This document shows positions 49,524 to 57,575 of a stretch of 64,000 nucleotides of DNA, in pieces. The stretch covers positions 62,001-126,000 of the forward strand of contig NZ_AP022620.1 of NCBI RefSeq assembly GCF_010731855.1, given 5' to 3'. The number at the start of each line of letters is the position of its first letter. Within the stretch, counting starts at the first letter, position 1. Source of the DNA: Mycolicibacterium anyangense. GTDB taxonomy: Bacteria; Actinomycetota; Actinomycetes; Mycobacteriales; Mycobacteriaceae. Under the pieces are notes generated by a model. That model was given only the letters and a program-made list of their open reading frames with translations, had not been told where the DNA came from and searched no databases. The position numbers and the translations under genes are program-made.

Positions 49524-50327
49524 TCACCCGACGCCGGCCGTACGACGGTCGTCGTCGACCCGGGCGAGGAACGCTGCGAACAACGCCCGGCGGTCGTCAG
49601 CGCAGCCCTGCGGATCCTCGGGGTGCCACTGGACACCGAGGAGCCAGATGTCGGGATCGCAGTGCTCGACTGCTTCGATCACGCCATCGGTGCCGCGGGC
49701 AGCGACGCGCAGTCCGGGCGCGACGGTCCCGACGGCCTGATGGTGGCCATTGCGGACCGTGATGTCGGTGCGGCCCAGGATGCCCGACAGCCGGGTTCCG
49801 GGCTCGACGGCGACCGAGTCGTCGACGAAGATCGGATCGTCGCCGTGGCCCTTGTGAGGGCTGTCCGGACCGAGGTCTGGGATCAGGGTGCCGCCCTGGG
49901 CCACGTTGATCGCTTGCGCGCCCCGGCAGATGCCGAACACCGGACGCCGCCGCCGAAGTCCCCACCGGATCGCCGCGACGGTGCGCTCGTCGCAGCGCCG
50001 GTCCACCCCGGCGAGGTGGGGAACATCCTCATGGTGTCCATACAGCGTGGGGTCGAAGTCGCCACCGCCGAGCAACAGCACCCCGTGGACGTCGTCGTCG
50101 AGCGAAAGCCGTGTCTCGGCAGTCGGATCGACGAGGCGATAGCGCGCCCCCAGATCGGTCAGTGTGCGTAACGCCGTCCGCGCGAACCCCACGATGAGTG
50201 CTCGCACTTCCGCGTCGATGCCGGGGTAGTTGAGCGGTGCGACGACACCGATCAATGGTGCCGCGGGGTCCACGATGGGGTCGGCGGGCGAGACCTCGGC
50301 CTCGGTGATGGGTGCCGGTCGGCTCAT
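49524..50327 (-). CDS. PuuD-like gamma-glutamyl hydrolase 2
   Basis: A 267-residue class I amidotransferase-fold hydrolase, paralogous to the gene at 47123. The nucleophile motif is FGICRGAQAINVAQGG and the His/Glu motif LGVQWHPEDPQ; VLLLGGGDFDPTLYG and RNGHHQAVGTVAPGL also fit. The N-terminus carries a 30-residue leader before APLIGVVAPLNYPGIDAEVR. ATG 50325-50327 overlaps the CoA-transferase stop by 4 bp. Having one gamma-glutamyl hydrolase in each arm suggests two different gamma-glutamyl intermediates or substrates. Confidence 0.88.
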   Translation of the reverse strand: MSRPAPITEAEVSPADPIVDPAAPLIGVVAPLNYPGIDAEVRALIVGFARTALRTLTDLGARYRLVDPTAETRLSLDDDVHGVLLLGGGDFDPTLYGHHEDVPHLAGVDRRCDERTVAAIRWGLRRRRPVFGICRGAQAINVAQGGTLIPDLGPDSPHKGHGDDPIFVDDSVAVEPGTRLSGILGRTDITVRNGHHQAVGTVAPGLRVAARGTDGVIEAVEHCDPDIWLLGVQWHPEDPQGCADDRRALFAAFLARVDDDRRTAGVG

Positions 50328-51439
50328 CCGGCGGTGTCCTGCCCCAACCACGGTGGTGCGCTGCGGTATTCGACCGGGGTGGCCGACAACGTGATGGGAT
50401 TGGCCACCTGCGGGGTACGGCTGCCGGGAACGGCTACGGTGGCGGCGATGCCGAGTTTGTCGGCGAAGGCGAACGCTTCGGCCACGTCGTTGATGGGTCC
50501 GGCGGGCACCCCGACCGAGGTGAGGATGTCATACCAGTGGTCGGCGCCGCGCTTGGCGAGTTCGGCCTCCAGCAGGGCGCGCAGTTCGTCGCTGTGGTGC
50601 ACCCGCAGGGCGTTGGTGGCGAATCGCGGGTCCTCGGCCAGTTCCGTGAGCCCGAGGGCGCCGACCAACAGCCGGAACTGCTTGTCGTTGCCGACAGCCA
50701 GGGCGATCGGGCGGTCGGCGGTCTCGAACGTCTCATACGGCGAGATGCTCGGATGGCGGTTACCCATGATGGTCGGCACCGTTGCGGCACCGAGGAAACT
50801 CGAGGCTTGATTCACCAGGGAGGACAACAGGACTGAGAGCAGGCTGGTGTCGACGCGCTGGCCTTCACCGGTACGGTCGCGATGGGCCAGTGCAACGAGG
50901 ATGCCGGTCAGCGCGTGCATCCCGGCGAGGACGTCGACGACGGCGACTCCGACTTTCGTGGGGTGGCCGGGCTGCGGACCGGTGATGCTCATCAGTCCAC
51001 CGACAGCCTGGACGAGCAGGTCGTAGCCCGGCAGGGCTGCTCCGCCGTCTCGGCCGAAACCGGTAATGGCACAGTAGATCAGGTCCGGTTTGAGTTCACG
51101 CAGTGCGTCGTAGCCGAGGCCGAGTTTCTCCATGGTGCCGGGCCGGAAATTCTCGACGACGACGTCGGCACGAGTCACCATCTCGCGGACAGCAGCGACA
51201 TCACCGGGATCGGTGAGATCGAGTACCACCGAGCGCTTGTTGCGGTTGACGGAGTTGAAATAAGTTGCGACGCCGTCACAGTCATAGGGCGGTCCCCATT
51301 CCCGGGTGTCGTCGCCGACCCCGGGCCGCTCGATCTTGATGACGTCGGCACCGAAGTCACCGAGCATCATGGTGGCGTAGGGTCCGGCCAGTACCCGGCT
51401 GAAGTCGATGACGGTGATCCCGTCGAGTGCGGCGGTCAT
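50324..51439 (-). CDS. Class III CoA-transferase, probable glutarate/dicarboxylate CoA-transferase
   Basis: A 371-residue CaiB/BaiF transferase. Motifs: GITVIDFSRVLAGPYATMML, GADVIKIERPGVGDDTREWG, NRNKRSVVLDLTDPGDVAAV, ADVVVENFRPGTMEKLGLGY, and the active-site Asp segment ALPGYDLLVQAVGGLMSITG. The short size and the neighbouring glutaryl-CoA dehydrogenase match succinyl-CoA:glutarate CoA-transferases. It would make glutaryl-CoA from glutarate produced by the aldehyde dehydrogenase. It overlaps both neighbouring genes by 4 bp. Confidence 0.85.
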   Translation of the reverse strand: MTAALDGITVIDFSRVLAGPYATMMLGDFGADVIKIERPGVGDDTREWGPPYDCDGVATYFNSVNRNKRSVVLDLTDPGDVAAVREMVTRADVVVENFRPGTMEKLGLGYDALRELKPDLIYCAITGFGRDGGAALPGYDLLVQAVGGLMSITGPQPGHPTKVGVAVVDVLAGMHALTGILVALAHRDRTGEGQRVDTSLLSVLLSSLVNQASSFLGAATVPTIMGNRHPSISPYETFETADRPIALAVGNDKQFRLLVGALGLTELAEDPRFATNALRVHHSDELRALLEAELAKRGADHWYDILTSVGVPAGPINDVAEAFAFADKLGIAATVAVPGSRTPQVANPITLSATPVEYRSAPPWLGQDTAG

Positions 51440-52905
51440 GACTGTGGTTGCCCGCCGCGCAGGTAGACGGTGGTGGTGTGGGTGAAGAATTCGCGGGCGG
51501 CCTGGCCCTGTTCTTTAGGGCCCAGACCGCTCTTCTTCGCGCCGCCGAAGGGGACGTGGGGGTCGGCGCCGGCGGACTCGGAGTTGATGTGCAGGACGCC
51601 GACGTCGATGTGGTCGACGGCCTGCAAGGCCCGGGTGAGGTCTTGGGTGAATACCGCTGCGGACAAGCCGAACTCACTGTCGTTGGCCAGTGCAAACGCC
51701 TCCTCGGCACTGGTGGCTCGGCGTACGGCGATCACCGGGCCGAAGAGTTCCTCGGTCCAGATGTCGGCTGGGCCGGCGATCTCCACGATGGTCGGTGCCA
51801 GGAAGTAGCCCTCGGCCAGTGGTCCGTCCCGGTAGGGCGTGCCACCGGCGAGCACCGTGGCGCCGTGGGTGACGGCGGTGTCGATGCCGGTCTGGATGCT
51901 CGTGCGTGCCCCGCCGGTGATGACCGGGCCCATCTGCGTCGCGTCGTCGGTGGGGTCACCCACCGCCAGTGCGTCGGCTCGGGCGGCCAGGGCGGTCAGG
52001 AAGCGGTCGGCGATGCCCTCGGTGACCACCAATCGGGAAGTGGCGGTGCACTTTTGGCCGGTGGAGCGGAATGCCCCGAGCATGACCTGTTCGAGGGCGA
52101 GGTCGAGGTCGGCGTCGTCGAGCACCACGGCGGCGTTCTTGCCGCCCATTTCGGCCTGCATGGGCACGCCACGAGCGGCCGCGGCGGCGGCGATGCGCCG
52201 ACCCACACCGGTCGACCCGGTGAAGGTGACGGCGTCCACACCCTCGTGATTCACCAGGCCGTCGCCGAGTGCGGAGTCGCCGATGAGCAGGTTGAGCACA
52301 CCGGCAGGTAGGCCCGCGGTGCTCAGGGCTTCGGCCAGCCGGATCGCCAGCAGGGGAACGGTGCTGGCGGGTTTCCAGACCACGGTGTTGCCGTAGACCA
52401 GGGCAGGGGCGATCTTCCAGGCCGGGATGGCGATGGGGAAGTTGAACGGGGTGATGACCGCGACGACGCCGAGCGGCTTGCGGGTCACCAGGATCTGCTC
52501 GCCGGCACGCGGTGAGGAGTAGATCTGCCCGGCGACCCGGTCACCTTCGTTGCCGAAGTAGCGCAGTATCTGCGCGGCGCGCCGGACCTCACCGACTCCT
52601 TCGGCGCGGGTCTTGCCCTCCTCGATCGCCAGTTCCAGGCCCCAGTCCTCGGCATGGCGCTCGATGACGGTGGCCGCCTCGAGCAGGATCGCGCCGCGCT
52701 GATGCATCGGCGTACCCGCCCACGAGCGAGCTGCCTCGGCCGCTGCTCCCACCGCGGCATCGACATCGGCGAGGGTCGCCGCGGCACCTTCGGCCACGAC
52801 GATCCCCGGGAGCGCCGGGTTGACGCTGCGCACCGCGTCGCCGCGGCCGGCGACCCACTGTCCGGCGATCAGGTGGTGCAGTTTTTCAGGCGTGCTCGCG
52901 GTCAT
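51436..52905 (-). CDS. Semialdehyde dehydrogenase (ALDH superfamily)
   Basis: A 489-residue NAD(P)-dependent aldehyde dehydrogenase. It shows VAVITPFNFPIAIPAWKIAP, FTGSTGVGRRIAAAAAARGV, catalytic Glu in MQAEMGGKNAAVVLDD, catalytic Cys in FRSTGQKCTATSRLVV, and the C-terminal AGADPHVPFGGAKKSGLGPK that is typical of alpha-ketoglutarate/succinate semialdehyde types. By position it should oxidise glutarate semialdehyde (from 5-aminovalerate) and/or succinate semialdehyde (from GABA). It starts 32 bp after the gcdH stop and its stop overlaps the CoA-transferase start. Confidence 0.88.
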   Translation of the reverse strand: MTASTPEKLHHLIAGQWVAGRGDAVRSVNPALPGIVVAEGAAATLADVDAAVGAAAEAARSWAGTPMHQRGAILLEAATVIERHAEDWGLELAIEEGKTRAEGVGEVRRAAQILRYFGNEGDRVAGQIYSSPRAGEQILVTRKPLGVVAVITPFNFPIAIPAWKIAPALVYGNTVVWKPASTVPLLAIRLAEALSTAGLPAGVLNLLIGDSALGDGLVNHEGVDAVTFTGSTGVGRRIAAAAAARGVPMQAEMGGKNAAVVLDDADLDLALEQVMLGAFRSTGQKCTATSRLVVTEGIADRFLTALAARADALAVGDPTDDATQMGPVITGGARTSIQTGIDTAVTHGATVLAGGTPYRDGPLAEGYFLAPTIVEIAGPADIWTEELFGPVIAVRRATSAEEAFALANDSEFGLSAAVFTQDLTRALQAVDHIDVGVLHINSESAGADPHVPFGGAKKSGLGPKEQGQAAREFFTHTTTVYLRGGQPQS

Positions 52906-52937
52906 CTAGTGGCCAATCAGTTTGTGGCGGAACAGTT

Positions 52938-54134
52938 TCAGCGGAAGGCGGCGTGTCCGGTGAGTGCTCGTCCGATGGAAAGCAGGTGCATTTCGGAGGT
53001 GCCTTCGTAGGTGAGGACAGATTCGAGGTTGTTGGCGTGGCGCAGGGGGGAGTACTCCAGGGTGATGCCGCTGCCGCCGAGCAGCGTTCGGCATTCGCGG
53101 GCGATGGCCAGTGCCTCGCGGACGTTGTTGAGCTTGCCCAGGCTGATCTGTTCGGGGCGTACACCTTCGGCGTCCTTGATGCGGCCGAGGTGGATGGCCA
53201 GCAGGATGCCCTTGCCCAGTTCGAGCGTCATATTGGCCAGCTTTTCCTGGGTGAGCTGGTAGCTGGACAGCGGTCGGTCGAAGACGTCGCGTGATTGGGT
53301 GTAGGCGATGGCGGTCTCCAGGCTGTCCCGGGCGGCACCGAGGGAGCCGAAGACGATGCCGAACCGGGCCTCGTTGAGGCACGACAGCGGTGCACCCAGG
53401 CCTTCGGCGAGGGGGAGTTGCGCAGAGGCGGGCAGCCGGACGTTGTCCAGGACCAGCTCGGAGGTCACCGAGGCGCGCAGCGAGAGTTTCTTGTGGATCG
53501 CGTTGGCGGTGAACCCGGGGGTGTCGGTGGGCACCAGGAACCCCCGAATGCCGTCATCGGTGTTGGCCCACACGGTGGCCACGTCGGCGAGATTGCCGTT
53601 GGTGATCCACATCTTGGTGCCGTTGAGCACCCAGTCGCTGCCATCGCGGCGGGCGCGGGTGCGCATCCCGGCGGGGTTGGAGCCGAAGTCGGGTTCGGTG
53701 AGCCCGAAGCACCCGATGGCCTCGCCGGTGGCCAGCCGGGGCAGCCACTCGTTCTTCTGTTCCTCAGAGCCGTAGCGGTAGATGGAGAACATCGACAGTG
53801 AGCCCTGCACGGAGACGAAGCTGCGAAAGCCGCTGTCGCCGGCTTCCAGCTCCAGGCAGGCCAGCCCGTAGCTGACGGCGTTGGTACCCGCACAGCCGTA
53901 GCCCTGCAGGTGCATCCCGAGCACACCCAGCTCGCCGAACTCCCGGGCCAATTCCTTGGGCAGGGTGGCAGATTCGAACCAGTCCCCGACATTGGGGCGA
54001 AGCCGGGTCTCGACGAACTTGCGCACCGTGGCGGCAATGTCGCGTTCGTCGTCGTCGAGCAGACGGTCGATCCCGAACAACTCCCACGGCGTACGGGTGT
54101 CGTTGCTCGGCGGTGCTGCGGCGGTGATGCTCAT
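52938..54134 (-). CDS. gcdH: Glutaryl-CoA dehydrogenase
   Basis: A 398-residue acyl-CoA dehydrogenase of the decarboxylating glutaryl-CoA type. The loop IGCFGLTEPDFGSNPAGMRT and the C-terminal LLGGSGITLEYSPLRHANNL then ESVLTYEGTSEMHLLSIGRA, with the catalytic Glu in YEGTSEMH, are characteristic of GcdH and differ from ordinary FadE proteins. Arg residues that bind the glutaryl carboxylate are in the expected N-terminal region (TRARRDGSDWVLNGTK). It converts glutaryl-CoA to crotonyl-CoA and CO2, the final step encoded by the cluster. AGGAG precedes the ATG. It is 34 bp downstream of gabT. Confidence 0.92.
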   Translation of the reverse strand: MSITAAAPPSNDTRTPWELFGIDRLLDDDERDIAATVRKFVETRLRPNVGDWFESATLPKELAREFGELGVLGMHLQGYGCAGTNAVSYGLACLELEAGDSGFRSFVSVQGSLSMFSIYRYGSEEQKNEWLPRLATGEAIGCFGLTEPDFGSNPAGMRTRARRDGSDWVLNGTKMWITNGNLADVATVWANTDDGIRGFLVPTDTPGFTANAIHKKLSLRASVTSELVLDNVRLPASAQLPLAEGLGAPLSCLNEARFGIVFGSLGAARDSLETAIAYTQSRDVFDRPLSSYQLTQEKLANMTLELGKGILLAIHLGRIKDAEGVRPEQISLGKLNNVREALAIARECRTLLGGSGITLEYSPLRHANNLESVLTYEGTSEMHLLSIGRALTGHAAFR

Positions 54135-54168
54135 CGGGTTCTCCTTGAGGCGGTAGTCGGAGCTGGGA

Positions 54169-55527
54169 TCAGAGGGTGGCGAACGCGTCGCGGACCACGC
54201 CGAGGGCGTCCATCAGCAGGTCATCGGTGATCGACAGCGGCGGCAGGAAGCGCAGCACGTTGCCGAACGTACCGGCGGTCAACGTCAGCACGCCGTTGTC
54301 GAGGCAATGGCGGCTGATCGCGGCCACCGCGTCGCGGTTGGGGATGCGGGTGCCCGGCACGACGAGCTCGGCGGCGATCATGGCGCCCCGGCCGCGAACC
54401 TCGCCGAGAACACCGTTGTGGGCCGCAATGTCGCCGAGTTCGCGAACCATCAGCGCACCGATCTCCTGGGCGCGCCGCAGCAGGTCGTGCGTTTCGATTT
54501 CCTCGAAGACGCCCAGAGCGGCGGCGCAGGCGACGGGATTGCCGCTGTAGGTGCCCCCGATGCCGCCGGGGTGGGCAGCATCCATGATGTCGGCGCGCCC
54601 GGTGACCGCGGCCAGTGGCATCCCGCCCGCCAGACCTTTGGCGGTGACGAGAAGGTCCGGCACCAGACCTTCGTGGTCACTGGCGAACCACGCTCCGGTG
54701 CGGGCGATGCCGGCCTGTACCTCGTCTGCGACGAACAGGATCCCGCGCTCGCGGCAGAAGTCGGCGACCATGGCGAGGAAGCCGGGGGCGGGGACGATGA
54801 AGCCGCCTTCACCCTGGATGGGCTCGACGACCACACACGCCACGGCGTCGGCGCCGATCTGTGCGTCGACGAGCTGGGTGAAGAAGCTGAACGCCTCAGC
54901 CGCGCAGTTCTGCGGTCCGGAGGGCCACCGGTACGGGTAGGCCATCGGTGCCCGGTACACCTCGGGTGCGAACGGCCCGAAACCGTGCTTGTAGGGCTGG
55001 TTCTTGGCGGTCATCGTCATGGTGAGCAGGGACCTGCCGTGGAAGGCATGGTCGAAGACCACCACCGCCGGCCGCTTGGTGGCCTCGCGGGCGTATTTGA
55101 CGGAGTTCTCCACGGCCTCGCTTCCCGTGTTGAACAAGGCGGTGCGCTTTTCGTGGGTGCCGGGGGCCAGCCGGTTGAGCACTTCGGCGACGGCGATGTA
55201 GGGCTCATATGGGGTGGCCAGAAAGCAGGTGTGGGTATAGCGCGACAGCTGGTCGGCCGCTCGCGCCACCACTGCCGGGGCAGCGTTGCCCACCGTGGTG
55301 ACAGCGATGCCGCTACCCAGATCGATGAAGGAATTACCGTCCACGTCGACGATGACGCCGCCGCCGGCAGCAGCGGCGTAGATCGGGGCGCCGCTGGCCA
55401 GGCCTGCCGGCAGTGCATCGGCACGACGGGCCGACAGTTCGCGGGACCGCGGGCCGGGCACCTCGGTGACGAGTCGGCGCTGCTGGACCAGTTCGGGGCC
55501 GCCGACCGCCGTATCGAGAACCGTCAT
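54169..55527 (-). CDS. gabT: GABA / 5-aminovalerate aminotransferase
   Basis: A 452-residue class III PLP aminotransferase. PLP motifs: LFNTGSEAVENSVKYAREAT, FDHAFHGRSLLTMTMTAK, CVVVEPIQGEGGFIVPAPGF, FVADEVQAGIARTGAWFASD, and the Schiff-base Lys in LLVTAKGLAGGMPLAAVTGR. The GSEAVEN and EPIQGEGG segments are typical of 4-aminobutyrate/5-aminovalerate transaminases. It is the first gene of the minus-strand arm, preceded by GGAAGGAA, and would convert 5-aminovalerate to glutarate semialdehyde or GABA to succinate semialdehyde with 2-oxoglutarate. Confidence 0.92.
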   Translation of the reverse strand: MTVLDTAVGGPELVQQRRLVTEVPGPRSRELSARRADALPAGLASGAPIYAAAAGGGVIVDVDGNSFIDLGSGIAVTTVGNAAPAVVARAADQLSRYTHTCFLATPYEPYIAVAEVLNRLAPGTHEKRTALFNTGSEAVENSVKYAREATKRPAVVVFDHAFHGRSLLTMTMTAKNQPYKHGFGPFAPEVYRAPMAYPYRWPSGPQNCAAEAFSFFTQLVDAQIGADAVACVVVEPIQGEGGFIVPAPGFLAMVADFCRERGILFVADEVQAGIARTGAWFASDHEGLVPDLLVTAKGLAGGMPLAAVTGRADIMDAAHPGGIGGTYSGNPVACAAALGVFEEIETHDLLRRAQEIGALMVRELGDIAAHNGVLGEVRGRGAMIAAELVVPGTRIPNRDAVAAISRHCLDNGVLTLTAGTFGNVLRFLPPLSITDDLLMDALGVVRDAFATL

Positions 55528-55557
55528 CCACTCGTTCCTTCCGCCGATGTTGCCGCT

Positions 55558-55609
55558 AGCTTAGGAACCGCAGCGATCCGCTCGCTATCGCCGATATGGA
55601 CAACTATCG
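55558..55609 (-). promoter_or_regulatory. Promoter and activator-site candidate of the gabT operon
   Basis: On the minus strand a TAAGCT -10 candidate lies at the complement of 55558-55563 without a good -35 box. Upstream of it is an inverted repeat CGATA-N8-TATCG (55592-55609). A poor -35 with an upstream dyad fits activation, for which the operon-encoded PucR regulator is the candidate. The rest of the 274-bp gap to the cutinase gene shows no reading frame that I accept. Confidence 0.4.
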
Positions 55610-55789
55610 ATGTTAGGTTCGCCAATTCGGCGATACCGTGACCCCGGTCGGTGCCAGCACCGAGCGTCCGCGCGGTGGGCACAGCCACGTGTTGCGGCAG
55701 GCGATAAGGCCAGGTCCGTTTGCTTTTCCGTCAATAACGGAGGGCGTCGAATGGCGGCAACTGCCGGTACGCGGGCGCCCACAGTGGGT

Positions 55790-55795
55790 TAGATT
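55790..55795 (+). promoter_or_regulatory. -10 element of the cutinase gene (leaderless candidate)
   Basis: TAGATT (55790-55795) ends 6 bases before the ATG at 55802, so the transcript would start at the start codon. No Shine-Dalgarno sequence is visible, consistent with leaderless translation. Confidence 0.5.
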
Positions 55796-55801
55796 CGTCG
55801 C

Positions 55802-56716
55802 ATGCCTCTTCGCTCAACGCGAAGGCATCCGGTGGGGGGCGGCTGGTCAACCGGTCGCTGGGTCGGGCTGGTTGCTTCGCCCGTGTTCATTGCTGGCGCC
55901 GTGCTTGCTGCGCCGCCCGCGGCGGTGGCTGCCGACTGCCCCGACGCGGAGGTGATCTTCGCCCGCGGCACCGACGAGCCGGTGGGAATGGGCCGGGTCG
56001 GCGACGCCCTGGTCGACTCGCTGCGCAGCCAGGTGCCCGGTCTGAACATCGAGAGCTACCCGGTCAACTACAAGGCCGGCAAGCTGCAGCTGCACGGCGG
56101 CGACGGTGCCAACGACGTCATCTCGCACATCAAGTCGACGGTCTCCAGCTGTCCGACCACCAGGATCGTTCTGGGGGGCTACTCCCAGGGCGCGAGCGTG
56201 ATCGACATCGTCGCCGGAGTTCCCATGGCCGGTATCACCTGGGGCAGTTCGCTACCGCCGGAGTACGCCGACAACATCGCCGCGGTCGCCACGTTCGGCA
56301 ATGTCGCCGACCGCACCGGCGGGTCGCTGCCCAACCAGAGTGCACTGCTGGGCGCCAAGGCCATCGACCTGTGCAACCCGGGCGACCCGATCTGTCACGC
56401 CGGCCCGGGCAATGCGTGGAGTGGGCATACCGAGGGCTACGTTCCCGGCTACACCGACCAGGCGGCGGCATTCGTGGCCGCCAGACTCCTGGCCGCAATG
56501 CCACAGACGGTCTACGGACCACCTCCGGGCTACGGTCCGGCGAGCCCGACCTATGACCCCCAGACCTCGACCCCTGACCCGCAGACCTCGATTCACGGTC
56601 CGCAGCCGGGATATGGGCCGACGATGCCCGGCCACGCTTCCCTTCCGCCCGGTCCGGAGCCGTCGCCGGGGCCGTTGCCGCCGGCTGATCTCGGGTGGGT
56701 GTCGGGCATCGCCTGA
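55802..56716 (+). CDS. Cutinase family esterase with proline-rich tail
   Basis: A 304-residue secreted serine esterase. The signal peptide covers residues 1-43 ([20 protein letters not shown], cleavage near [13 protein letters not shown]). The nucleophile Ser is in [15 protein letters not shown], Asp in [12 protein letters not shown] with the flanking cysteines, and His in [17 protein letters not shown]. After the cutinase domain (about residue 235) is a Pro-rich tail with repeated segments ([20 protein letters not shown]), probably a cell-wall spacer. Mycobacterial cutinase-like proteins act as esterases or phospholipases in the envelope. Confidence 0.93.
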   Translation: MPLRSTRRHPVGGGWSTGRWVGLVASPVFIAGAVLAAPPAAVAADCPDAEVIFARGTDEPVGMGRVGDALVDSLRSQVPGLNIESYPVNYKAGKLQLHGGDGANDVISHIKSTVSSCPTTRIVLGGYSQGASVIDIVAGVPMAGITWGSSLPPEYADNIAAVATFGNVADRTGGSLPNQSALLGAKAIDLCNPGDPICHAGPGNAWSGHTEGYVPGYTDQAAAFVAARLLAAMPQTVYGPPPGYGPASPTYDPQTSTPDPQTSIHGPQPGYGPTMPGHASLPPGPEPSPGPLPPADLGWVSGIA

Positions 56717-56744
56717 GGTGGGGTCACTGCGCCCGCGGATCGCT

Positions 56745-56774
56745 GTTCGCACCGGAGGCGTTCGCACCGGAGGT
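56745..56774 (+). repeat. 15-bp tandem duplication
   Basis: GTTCGCACCGGAGGC (56745-56759) is followed directly by GTTCGCACCGGAGGT (56760-56774), differing only in the last base. It lies in the non-coding gap between the cutinase and TetR genes. It looks like a replication-slippage duplication without obvious function. Confidence 0.7.
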
Positions 56775-56839
56775 GACGACAAGGTTGTCCATTGCCGTTT
56801 TAGAGTTGCGTGGATCACCTGGGCGAAGGCGGTGTAGCA

Positions 56840-57490
56840 GTGGCGACAAAACTCGGCGACGGGAAGTCTGCAAGCGCGGACTCGGCGGCCGTCATGGCAG
56901 CCGAGCGCGCTGAACTCATGGATGCGGCCGCCGTCGTTCTCGCCCGCAACGGGTGGTGGGGTTTCAAGGTCAGCGGTGTCCTTCGCCAGGCGCATATGTC
57001 GACCCGCAGTTTCTATCGACAGTTCGAGACCAAGGACGACCTGCTCGCCGCACTGCTGGAGCGCGACTTGTTGCGGATGGCCGGTGTGATCGAATCCCTC
57101 ATCGATCCCGCCGCACCGATCCCGGACCGCATCTGGCAATACGTCGGCGCGCTGATCTCGTGGGGCCTTGATGACGAATTCGCCAAGCCCGCCGCTCTCT
57201 TTGCCTCGTCCTACCGCGGACTACTCCCGCAACACCCTGGGCTGGTAGAGCGTTGCTTGGGGGCTCTCACCGCCCCCCTGGCCGAGATTCTGGCAGAGGG
57301 CACTCGCCAGGGCCTCCTCACAAGCGGTGACCCGAATGCTGATGCCCGGATCGTGCTGTCCTTGGTCGGGGTGGCGCTCTTTGACAGCCCGGCCACCGAA
57401 CCCGACGACATCCGCGCGCGATTCCACCAGTCTGTTGCACCGTTCATCGCGCGATCGCTCGGTATCGATCCGCCACCCTCCCGGCCTTAG
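56840..57490 (+). CDS. TetR family regulator
   Basis: A TetR protein of about 216 residues: LMDAAAVVLARNGWWGFKVS, GVLRQAHMSTRSFYRQFETK and DDLLAALLERDLLRMAGV form the HTH region. I place the start at GTG 56840 with GAAGGCGG upstream; GTG 56810 is an alternative adding ten residues. It is 123 bp after the cutinase stop and 85 bp before the esterase operon promoter, same strand. Its target is unknown. Confidence 0.85.
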   Translation: MATKLGDGKSASADSAAVMAAERAELMDAAAVVLARNGWWGFKVSGVLRQAHMSTRSFYRQFETKDDLLAALLERDLLRMAGVIESLIDPAAPIPDRIWQYVGALISWGLDDEFAKPAALFASSYRGLLPQHPGLVERCLGALTAPLAEILAEGTRQGLLTSGDPNADARIVLSLVGVALFDSPATEPDDIRARFHQSVAPFIARSLGIDPPPSRP

Positions 57491-57543
57491 CGCCTTCCCC
57501 CGACCGCCCGGGCCCATCGCGTCATGCGGCGCTGTTCGCACCG

Positions 57544-57549
57544 TATGAT
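57544..57549 (+). promoter_or_regulatory. -10 element of the esterase operon
   Basis: TATGAT (57544-57549) is a near-consensus -10 box 26 bp before the esterase ATG at 57576, which also has a G-rich ribosome binding site. It likely drives the esterase, lipoprotein and RNase T2 genes. Confidence 0.5.
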
Positions 57550-57575
57550 CTCAACTGGATTGGGGGTCCGGGGGG

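Noticed and set aside
39144..55527. Recent horizontal transfer of the amine cluster via a mobile element
   Set aside because: Base composition looks like the neighbours and no transposase, integrase, tRNA or direct repeat was found at the edges.
54307..55641. 444-residue plus-strand open frame opposite gabT
   Set aside because: The minus strand encodes a full class III aminotransferase; the plus frame lacks motifs.
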